From Bradyrhizobium sp. NFR13 (GTDB taxonomy: Bacteria; Pseudomonadota; Alphaproteobacteria; Rhizobiales; Xanthobacteraceae), in the NCBI RefSeq assembly GCF_900114605.1, contig NZ_FOTP01000003.1, forward strand, positions 310,001 to 374,000: a DNA stretch of 64,000 nucleotides, read 5' to 3'. The translations under genes were made by a program, and so were the position numbers. Under the pieces are notes generated by a model. It did no database searches. It saw only the letters and a list, made by a program, of their open reading frames with translations, and was not told the origin of the DNA. Shown here in pieces: positions 25,372-34,600 of the stretch (positions within the stretch are counted from its first letter, which is position 1; each line of letters starts with the position of its first letter).

Positions 25372-26595
25372 ATGTCCATTCTGAGAGCAATAGGGGCGCC
25401 GATTCTTGTCGCGTTGTCTGGCCTGCTTGGTTCCGCAGCATCCGCGCAACAGCCACCATTAAAACTTGGCGTGCTGACAGATATGTCGAGCCTGTATGCC
25501 GACGTAACAGGTCCAGGGTCCGTGCTGGCGGCAAAGATGGCTGTCGAGGACTTTCTCGCGAAACCGCACCATATGCAGCGATCGATCGAAGTTTTGAGTG
25601 GAGATCACCTCAACAAGCCTGACATCGCTTCAAGCATCACACGGGAATGGATTGACCGCGACGGGGTCGATGCCATCGTCGATGCTCCGAACTCGGCTGT
25701 AGCACTCGCCGTCAGGAACATCGTGCAGACCAAGAATCGCGCTTTGATCGTCTCGGGGTCATCAACCTCGGATCTAACTGGAAAAGCATGCTCTCCCAAT
25801 CTGGTTCACTGGACTTACGACACCTACGCGCTCGCAACAGGCGTCGCGCGCGCGGTTGTCAACTCGGGAGGAACATCCTGGTTTACGCTGACAGCAGACT
25901 ACGCTTTCGGGCAGGCGATGGAGCAGGATATCAAGAAAGCCGTGCAGGGCAGCGGCGGCACGGTGATCGGCGGCGTCCGGACGGCAATCAACTCGCAAGA
26001 TTTCTCGTCATTCTTGCTGCAAGCGCAGGCGTCGAAGGCGAAGGTCGTCGGGCTGGTGAACGCCGGTGGCGACACGATCACCTCCATCAAGCAATCCGTT
26101 GAATTTGGCATTGGCGCTCGAGGGCAGCGAGTGGTCGCAACGGTTCTCTATCTCAGCGATGTGCATTCATTGGGGCTCAACGTTGCCCAGGGTCTTCAAT
26201 TCACCGAATCGTTCTACTGGGACCTGAACGAAGATACCCGCGCCTGGAGCAAGCGGTTTGCGGCCCGGAATAGCGGGCGTTATCCGACTGCGCTTCAGGC
26301 GGGTGTCTATAGCGGTACACTGCACTATCTGCGTGCCGTCGATGCATCGGATCAATCGGTCGACGGAAAGGCCGTCATCGCCAAGATGAAGGAGCTTCCG
26401 ACGGATGATCCGTTGTTCGGAAAAGGGAGCGTTCGCGAGGATGGCAGGAAGCTGCACAACATGTATCTTTTCGAGGTGAAGCGGCCGGCGGATTCCGCAT
26501 ATCCGTGGGACTACTACAAGCTCATCAAGACAATCGGTCCGAATGAGGCATGGCGCCCCCTGAGTGAAGGCGGCTGCGACTTCTCCAGATCGTGA
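25372..26595 (+). CDS. ABC transporter substrate-binding protein, Liv type (orphan)
   Basis: A 407-aa periplasmic receptor with a Sec signal (hydrophobic stretch then ASAQQ) and the family opening LKLGVLTDMSSLYADVTGPGSVLAAKMAVEDF. Its ATG follows a strong GGGAGGAGAT site. Landmarks such as FTLTADYAFGQAMEQDIKKAV fit Peripla_BP_6 receptors. No permease or ATPase gene is nearby, so it must share a transporter encoded elsewhere. Its stop overlaps the next SDR start (TGATG), tying it to the SDR and the ADC-like gene in one operon. Confidence 0.92.
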   Translation: MSILRAIGAPILVALSGLLGSAASAQQPPLKLGVLTDMSSLYADVTGPGSVLAAKMAVEDFLAKPHHMQRSIEVLSGDHLNKPDIASSITREWIDRDGVDAIVDAPNSAVALAVRNIVQTKNRALIVSGSSTSDLTGKACSPNLVHWTYDTYALATGVARAVVNSGGTSWFTLTADYAFGQAMEQDIKKAVQGSGGTVIGGVRTAINSQDFSSFLLQAQASKAKVVGLVNAGGDTITSIKQSVEFGIGARGQRVVATVLYLSDVHSLGLNVAQGLQFTESFYWDLNEDTRAWSKRFAARNSGRYPTALQAGVYSGTLHYLRAVDASDQSVDGKAVIAKMKELPTDDPLFGKGSVREDGRKLHNMYLFEVKRPADSAYPWDYYKLIKTIGPNEAWRPLSEGGCDFSRS

Positions 26596-27353
26596 TGAAC
26601 GCAGAGGGCTCTCAAGCCGTCGCCCTTGTCACCGGCGGCGGCGGCGACATCGGACGGTCCATTGCGCTCAGGCTTGCTCGTGACTGGGCTGTGGTGGCTG
26701 TCATCGATCTCGACGACAAGGCAGGCGCAGAGACGGCGCGACTTGTCGAAGCGAGCGGCGCGAAAGCCATCTATATTCGTGCCGACGTGTCGCATGCTGC
26801 TGACGTCCAAGGCTATGTGGAGCAGGTCGAGCGCACGCTTGGACCAATCGGCGCCTTTTCGAACAATGCCGGAATCGAAGGCGCAGTCGCGCCTATTCAC
26901 GAGTATCCGGAAGATGCGTTCGACCACACGTTTCAGGTCAACGCGAAGGGCGTTTTTCTCGGCATGAAGTTCGTTCTCGCCCGAATGATGCTGCGCAGAG
27001 CCGGCAGCATCGTCAATACGGCCTCAACTTCAGCGATCCGTGGCCGTGCCGGCCTGGCCGGCTATGTGGCAAGCAAACACGCCGTTCTCGGCCTGACACG
27101 CGTTGCCGCTCTCGACGTTGCCGACACTGACATTCGTGTCAATGCTGTACTTCCGGGCCCGATCGAGTCCCGCATGCTGCAATCGCTGGATCGTCAGTCG
27201 CACGCTTTACCGACGGGATTTGGGCGCGCCGGTGCTACACGGCGCGGAGCGCCGGAGAGCGTGGCCGGTGTTGTATCGTTTCTCCTGTCTGGGGAGGCCA
27301 CTCACGTCAACGGCGCCGCCTGGACCGTTGATGCCGGAGTCACAGTGGGCTGA
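26595..27353 (+). CDS. SDR family oxidoreductase
   Basis: A 252-aa short-chain dehydrogenase with a glycine-rich cofactor loop TGGGGDIGRSIALRL, NNAGIEG, the serine of NTASTSAIRG, YVASKHAVLG for the catalytic Tyr/Lys, and a C-terminal GEATHVNGAAWTVDAGVTVG. It overlaps the upstream receptor gene by one base pair at TGATG. The likely role is oxidation of a hydroxy acid to a keto acid that the ADC-like enzyme could then decarboxylate. Substrate unknown. Confidence 0.9.
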   Translation: MNAEGSQAVALVTGGGGDIGRSIALRLARDWAVVAVIDLDDKAGAETARLVEASGAKAIYIRADVSHAADVQGYVEQVERTLGPIGAFSNNAGIEGAVAPIHEYPEDAFDHTFQVNAKGVFLGMKFVLARMMLRRAGSIVNTASTSAIRGRAGLAGYVASKHAVLGLTRVAALDVADTDIRVNAVLPGPIESRMLQSLDRQSHALPTGFGRAGATRRGAPESVAGVVSFLLSGEATHVNGAAWTVDAGVTVG

Positions 27354-27436
27354 CGGCATCAGCGAGCATTGCGGCGTCGAACGACGGCGCGTGCGTTGTT
27401 TCTTGAGCAATCGCATCGCAGTTGCTACACAACGGA

Positions 27437-28213
27437 ATGATCGCAAAAGACACCATCCCACGTCCCGGCGCCCCCGCTCTGGAAAAGGGGCTCGATCTTA
27501 TCGAGGCGCTCGCGGCCGAATCGCGCGGCTTGAGCCAGACGCAGATTGCGGAGCGCGTTGGTCGATCCGTCAGCGAAATCTTTCGGATGCTCGGCGTGCT
27601 CGAAGAACGCGGCTACGTTTCGCGAGATGCCATGACGGGTGAGTACACCCTTACCCTCCAGTTGTTCAGGATTGCGGCTCAGTTTCCTCCGACAAAGCGA
27701 CTACAGCGCGCAGCCCTGCCAGCCATGGAAATCCTGACATCCCAAACCGGATTATCCTGTCATCTGACGGTACTCAATAATCAGCAATTCATGGTGGTCG
27801 CTCAGATGGACCCGGAATGGCAGATGGGCTGGTCAGTGAGGCTCGGCGCCATCTTTCCACTTACTCTGGAATATGCGTCGGCCAAGGTGTTAGCTGCGTT
27901 CCAGCTTGAGAACCGCCGCGCTGAGTTGGCGGCAGTGATTGCGCGGCATGATCGCTGCCCTATCAAGAATGTCTTGGCAGAACTGAGCAAAGTCGTCGCG
28001 CGCGGTGGTGACTTTCCGAAGGAGGGCCAGGCCCCCCGGCTCCGAGCCTTCAGTTGTCCGGTCTTCGAAACATCCGGTCGCGCAATCGCTGCTCTGACGG
28101 TGCCTCTCATGAGGCAGGAGAAAATGCAAGCAACCGAGGCGACGGAAATTGAAGAGAACCTGCGGACAGCCGCTCGGCAGATATCGGAGAAGGTTGGGGC
28201 AGTCGGTACGTAG
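27437..28213 (+). CDS. IclR family transcriptional regulator
   Basis: A 258-aa regulator from the ATG at 27437 (a TTG at 27422 would add five residues). APALEKGLDLIEALAAESRGLSQTQIAERVGRSVSEIFRMLGVLEERGYV is the winged helix; residues about 85-250 form the effector domain, with SASAKVLAAF-type helix and FSCPVFETSGRAIAALTVPL. It ends a rightward set of ADC-like enzyme, receptor and SDR, 83 bp after the SDR, and is the likely regulator of that set through the triple heptamer at 24434-24469. Confidence 0.88.
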   Translation: MIAKDTIPRPGAPALEKGLDLIEALAAESRGLSQTQIAERVGRSVSEIFRMLGVLEERGYVSRDAMTGEYTLTLQLFRIAAQFPPTKRLQRAALPAMEILTSQTGLSCHLTVLNNQQFMVVAQMDPEWQMGWSVRLGAIFPLTLEYASAKVLAAFQLENRRAELAAVIARHDRCPIKNVLAELSKVVARGGDFPKEGQAPRLRAFSCPVFETSGRAIAALTVPLMRQEKMQATEATEIEENLRTAARQISEKVGAVGT

Positions 28214-28392
28214 AAGATGTAATTTTCTGTACCAAGACGCGTGCGTCGTGCTTCAAACTTCTAGCATAGATTTTCCCTGCATTATTCCTGCGGGCTACGA
28301 TTGTGTGGTTGCCTTTGGCATAACGCAAACGCTGACGGCGCGGCTGATGCATCCCCGCCAAGCATAAACAATCCAACCCCGGAATGTGAAAC

Positions 28393-28566
28393 CTACGCAG
28401 CAAGTGCCCCGGCATGCCGCCGCTTGACCTTTGAGGGGGCTCTTGTCGGAAGGCGCGCTTCCCTTCCCGCTTGCCTAGAAGCACACGCAAGTCTTCTGGA
28501 ACGCCCTTCCGTAGCCACTGGGTACCGCTGTTTGGATGCTTCCAGGGTCGGCTACCCGTGTGTACC
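28393..28566 (-). pseudogene. Tyrosine integrase N-terminal relic (copy 1)
   Basis: Read on the minus strand, the region encodes SRPWKHPNSGTQWLRKGVPE (starting near 28553) and on through DLRVLLGKREGKRA, the start of phage-type tyrosine recombinases that begin RPWKHPxxGVYWxRKxVPxDL. After a one-base frame change it continues TRAPSKVKRRHAGALAA and stops at 28393. The catalytic part is absent. A matching relic lies at 62067-62228, and a 13-bp block (ACCCGTGTGTACC) upstream of the frame is shared too, so both come from the same kind of element. The rest of the 28214-28610 gap shows nothing else convincing. Confidence 0.7.
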
Positions 28567-28579
28567 TCGCACGGGTAGC
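28551..28579. other. 10-bp perfect hairpin beyond tpsA stop
   Basis: GCTACCCGTG and CACGGGTAGC pair perfectly around a 9-base loop, 31 bp past the end of the large exoprotein gene. It could slow or end transcription from that gene, but no T-run follows on the minus strand, so it is not a standard terminator. It overlaps the edge of the integrase relic. Confidence 0.4.
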
Positions 28580-28610
28580 GCCAAGTCTTCGACTGCCGGC
28601 GAGAACCGTT

Positions 28611-31600
28611 TTACCGACCGCTCCTCCGCTTTCTGTCGTCGCGTGACTCACCACCGATGGAGTTCGTCACGTCACCATCGCGCGATCCGTTGGGGCTGGA
28701 TGTCCCGCCAGGGTTGCTGGCAACGATTCCGGTCGGAGCCGGCGAGCTCGGCGGCGGCTGGAAGAGGTTATCGAAGGAGGACTTCGCAGGGCCGACAGGA
28801 GACGGCGACATCGCATTGGCCGTCGGTGCGGCCGGATTGACCACCGCGATCTGGCCGGCGGGCGGCGCGAGCGAGACGTTGAACGACTTGATCGTGAAAA
28901 CCGCCCCGACATAGCTCAGCGCATAGTTAGGCGAAACGCCGAGCGAGCCTAGCCGAATGGCATAGTCGCCCACCACATCACCCAGCGCGCGTTCCAGCGA
29001 GCCGGAGAAGCGATCGCCGTTGAACAGCGTGCCACCGGTGAGACGATAGGTCAGCGCCGGATCGAGCTCCGCGAACATCTTGCTCTGGGGATCCGCGGTG
29101 ACAGTCAGCGGCGCGGCCGTCACGATCCAGACGCCACTGTTGCGGGCCGAGATCGCATAGTTCGGATTGGTCAGCGTTCCGGCTACATCAAGCAGATAGG
29201 GATTGCCCGCGACGCCGGTCCGGCCGGTGATGCCGAACGAATTGACGAGCCCGGTCAGAACATCGATCCCCTGACCGTTCCGCAGCCCGGTGGCCGACAA
29301 GCCGGGATTGAGCGGCGAACTGCCATAGACAGATGTGCCGCCATTAGCCGTGACAACAATGGAGGCTGGCGTGACGGTCCAGTTGCCCGGATTGAACGCG
29401 GAGACCTGATAGTTTGGATTGGTCAGCGTGCCGAGCACAGTGAGCGCATATGGCCCGTGCGCCACTCCGCTGGTCGCGGTAATGCCGAACGAGTTGCGAA
29501 GGCCCGCAAGAACATCGATGCCCTCGTTGTTCTGCAAGCCGGTGGCCGACAGACCCGGATTGAGCGGCGAGCTGCCATAGACCGATGTCCCGCCATTTGC
29601 GGTAACGACGACGGAGGCCGGCGTCACGGTCCAGGAGGCATCGTTGCGCGCCGTCACGTGATAATTCGCGTTGGTCAGTGTTCCTGCCACGCTGAGCGTA
29701 TACGGACTGCCGGCCACGCCCGTCGTCGGCAGGATGCCAAACGAGTTGCTCAGGCCGGTCAGGACATCGACATCCTGGCCGTTCCTCAAACCGGTCGCCG
29801 AAAGGCCTGGATTGGCGGGCGACTGGCCGTAGACCGAGCTGCCACCATTCGCCGACACGATGATGTCAGCTGCCGCCACCGACAGCGAACCGCCGACATA
29901 GGCGATGGTGTAATTGCCGAGGCCATTGCCGAGCGCATTGCTGACCGTGATCCCGTAAGGTGCACCGGTCACATTCGCCAATGCATCGGCGCCGAGACTC
30001 GCCAGCGTCACGCCGGTCACGCGGTCGGTGCCGTAGAGCGTACCACCGATACTGTAGCCGGTGCTGCCGAGCGCAAGCGTATCGCCGTAGGTCTTGGACT
30101 GATCGTTGGCCGTGATGGTCAGCGCCGCCTTGGTGACACTGCCGATGTTGCGGCTATTGTTGACGACCAGCGTGTAGTTGCCGGCGGCGCTGCCGGTGAG
30201 GCCGCCGGAACCGAGATTGAACGAGACGGTCTTGCCGCTTCCAGCATTGGCATTGTCATAGGCGCCCGAGGTCGGCAGGTTCGTCACCGACAGCAGGCCG
30301 GAATCGCCTGCAACCACATTGCTCAGCGTGAAATTGTTGGTCCCGAGCGCGGCGGTGTTGGTGCCGTCATACTGCTTCTCCACCGTGCCGGTGAGCGACA
30401 GCGTCACATTGCGTTTGGCAATGCTGTAATCGGTCCCGACAAAGGTCACGGCATAGTTCGACGACGCGCTGAGCGAGCCGCGATTGATAGCATAATTGCC
30501 AGCATTCTCGCCCGCGGCGCGGCCGAGCGAGCCGGTCAGGCTATCGCCATTCACCAGCGATCCACCGGTCACTTGCCAGGTGAGTGCCGTGCCGGCGTCG
30601 CCATAGGTCTTGCCCTGACCGGCATCGGCCGCCACCGTGATCGCACGCTGCGTAACCGTCAGTTGCCCGCTCGGCAGGTTGACGATGCGGTAGCGCGCGC
30701 CATCGGTGCTGACGGGCTGAAGCTGGGTCGATGTGATCTGCACATAAGGCGTCAGATGCAGCCAGGCCACACCATCGCCAATCGTCACCCCCATCGGAAC
30801 CAGCGAGAACGTGCTGGTACCAGTGAGAACGACGGCGCCATTTCCATTGACTGTCGCTGTGACGCCATTCTGCCCAGTGAACTGGTTGATGCGGTCTGCG
30901 ATCTGTTGTGCTGTCAAGGCCCGATCCCAGATAATGTCGGACCCATTATTGATCCGCATACCCACGTACTGCTGATAGATGCCCGTTTGACCGGGAGCGC
31001 CGCCGCCAACAGCCTGCGGCGGCAATACGGTCAAGCCTACCGACACGGCATAGGTGCCGACGCCGGACGACTGGTTGGCGGTCGAGCTCACGGTGATCGG
31101 CATCACATTCGGCGTATCATAGTTTTTGAGGCCGTAGATCATCGCCGCCAGCGTCGTATTGGCATCGCCATACATACGCGTGGCGTTCGACGTCTCGACG
31201 ACGGCGACGTGATTTGCCCAGTAGAATTCCGGATAGCGCGCGACGCCATCCGACTGGCCCGCGCTGTTCGACGGAATCCAGACATTGCGATAGTCCCAAC
31301 CGGCATAGACGGTGCGGAACGTGTTGAGGTCCTGCATTTGTGCCGTGGTGAGACCGGTGCCGACGACGGTCAGGCCGCGATTGGGATCGAGCGAAGACGG
31401 ATTCGAAACGCTGGAATCGTAGTACGAATTCGTGACTGTTCCTGTCCGCCCGTTATCACTGACATTACGCCCGACGAGCGAACCGACAAAGTGAATCCCA
31501 TAGTTCCAGGCCCGATCGAGTCGCCCGGTCGTATAGGAATTGATGATGGTGCCCGCACCGTCATTGGTCGCATTGGTGCCGACGAGACCGCCGATCGTGC

Positions 31601-34600
31601 CGTTGCCACGCACCAAGCCCGTCGCATAGGAATTGACGATCCGACCGGGTCCGCCGTTTTCGTTCACGTTGACGCCGGCGAGGCCGCCCCCCTGGCCGAC
31701 AAAGGTGACGTAATCAGACTGCTGGCCAACAGCCTCGACCGCGACTGTGCTGTAGGACTCTTCGATCGTACCGCGATTGTAGCCAACCAGGCCGCCCGCT
31801 GCGTAGTTCGAGTAAACCCCGCTCGCGTCATCGCTGCGCGATGCCCAGGAGCGGTAGATCGTGCCATCGCTCAGGCCCGCGATCGAGCCGGCCGATCCCC
31901 AGTCGGCGATGATCCTGCTGTCGACGACGCCGAGATTCTTCACCGTGCTGCCGGATGCCAGATAGGCAAACACGCCCGCATGATTGCCGTCGGTCATATT
32001 CACGAAGAGGTTTCTGATCGCGTGACCCTGGCCGTCCAATGTTCCGGTGAACGAGGATGCCGTTTTCGCGTAGTCGGCGTACTGTCCCGACTGCGAATAT
32101 CCTGTCTCGCCCAGCGTATAAACAGTCGTGTAGACCTCGCGCACCCCGTTGTTCCAGACCTCATACGAATCGGACGGTCGATTCTCGCCAAATTGCAGGC
32201 GCATGAAGTACTTCGTCGTGTAACCGCTATAGCTGATCGGCGAGATCGGCGAGAAGGCGTTGCCCTTCCACATCCCGGTGGACAATTCTGCCGACACGTT
32301 GATGTCGCGCGCAAGCTTGTAACTGGCAGCACCGTTCATATTCACCAGTTGCAACTGGTGCAGGTTCTGGATGTTGGTCGAATATTCGGCCTTCAGGAAC
32401 GGGCGCGTATAGCCGTCCACCATGTACCAGTGGGAGTGAAAGTTGCCTTCCTGGTATCCATTGAGATAGTTCGGGTCGTTGAAATTGCTGTAGGAGTTAA
32501 GCGAATACGGGCCGTTGTCGGAATTCGTGTTCAGCGCAGCAACATATTGAATCTGCTCCGACGTCCAGCCGCCGGGCATGTCGTGATAGGAGCGACCGAA
32601 GGCGCGGCTGGTGCCGGACGTGGCCTGATCCCAGTAAACGTGCCAGATGCGTGCTGACTGGCTGTGCTGGGAATTGAAGCTTTCCATCGTGTCCCAGTCG
32701 CGGAACTGGTTGCGCCCGACGATGCCACCTACATTGGTGCCGGACACCGCGCCCGCGAAATACGAATCTTGAAGCGACGCGAAGCCCATCACGCTCCATT
32801 GATTTTCGCCAACAAGACCGCCGGTCCAGCTCGTGCCGTTCACGCTGGCGAGCGAATAAGTCCAGCGGACCATGGCGCCTTCGCCATTGATGCCGGCAAT
32901 GCCACCTGCCGTCGCGCCGGTGACCGAGCCGGCCGAATAGGAATCCTGGATGGTACCGTAATTGTAGCCGGCGATGCCGCCGACAACATAGCCGCGGATG
33001 GCACCAGTCGAATAGGAGCCGCCATTGATGATGCCATTATTGCGTGCCACCAGACCGCCCGCGCCCAGCGAACTAGCGATGTTGGTCACGCTCGCCGTCG
33101 AATAAACATTCGTCAGCGTGCCATTGTTCTCTGCGGCGATCGAACCGACATAGCTGGCATTGCCACTGAACGAACCGCCGATGATACCGACATTCCGGAT
33201 CGTGCCATTGTTCTGGTAGAACACGCCGACATCGCCGCCGCCGACCTGCCCTTCGCCGCGGCGTTGGTACATGTTCAGGATCGCATAGCCGCGGCCATCG
33301 AGCGTACCGGTGAAGCCCTGATAGGGGCGACCATCTCCAAACGCACCGATCGGATCGAAGCCGCGGCAGATGCCGCTCAGACAGGTCCAAGTCGACGTCA
33401 CGCTGGCATCGATGTCCCGGCCCAGCGCGTAGGTACCGCCGAGATTGGATTCGATCCCCTTCAATTGGTAGACATCATTCACCAGCATATACGCTGCCAC
33501 GGTCGCGCCATAGCCGCTCTGCGTGATGCTGGAATAGTTGATCGTATTGGCGTAGCTGCCGGTTGCCGCATAGGGATTGTAAAAGATTTCGACTGGCGTG
33601 GCCGTATTCACCCGCGCATTGGACGCGAAGTTGACGAGGCCGTTGTCGGAGCGGAGCGTCACCGAAGTCAGCGCGCTGTTGAAGTTGGAAATGTGATCGT
33701 TGATCTGGATATTTCCGGCCGACCGCAGATTGATCGTGCCGAACGAGCCCAGCGAGTTGGTGGTGATCGCACCACCCGACGTGATCGATATATTGCCGCC
33801 GACAATGCTGCCGATCCTCCCGGCAGTGACGTCGCCCGACGCCACGATCGATGTCGAGGTCGAGGCCGCCGTCCCTGTTGCGCGAATGCTGCCTTCGAAA
33901 GTGAGCGAGCCGCCGATCACCAGCGATATATCGCGCCCAATGAGGTCGCCGGTTACCAGATTGCCGTTGTTGCTGAAGGCCACCGAACCGGGAGTAAACG
34001 GCTGCGGGTCTTCGCTCCCCCAGCCCACACTCGCTGTATCGCTCGACAGCCGGCCGACGACATTACCGGCGCTAGTCAGTGATACCGACGTGAACGTCAT
34101 CGGGAGCACCAGGTTAGACACCATGATCGGCGCGGTCTGCGAGATGCTGCCGGGCGACGTCAGCCACAGCGTCCCGTTGCGGCCGGATATCGTGCCGTTG
34201 ATCTGGATGTCGCGATAGGCATTGAGATACAGCGTATTGGCCGATGTCCAGGAGATCGGCGCATTGATGATGATATCGCCGGCGCCCTGCGACTGGTTGC
34301 CCGGGCCGCTGGCTGAGGATGCCGTGGTGATCAGTGTAACATTGGCCGAACCGAGATTGGCGCCGATGGTCGCCGCTGCTGCGGAATCGATGGTCAGCGT
34401 AACTGGATCGAGCAGCCAGTCGCCGGTGCGCCCCTTAGCCGCTGATGCATCGACGCGAATGCCGGCGAAATCAAGCTCCTTGCCCGAGGTCTCAATGAGG
34501 CCGCCGTCGCCGCCATTGACACCGCCGCGCGCCGACAACGTGCCGCGCACGCTGGTGAGACCGTCCGACCACAGCACGATCTTGCCGCCCTTGCCGCTGT

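Noticed and set aside
29457-32657. A 1066-codon open frame antisense to the exoprotein gene
   Set aside because: It is arginine- and alanine-rich, matches no family, and arises from the GC-biased repeats of tpsA read on the other strand; tpsA has clear domains over the same DNA.
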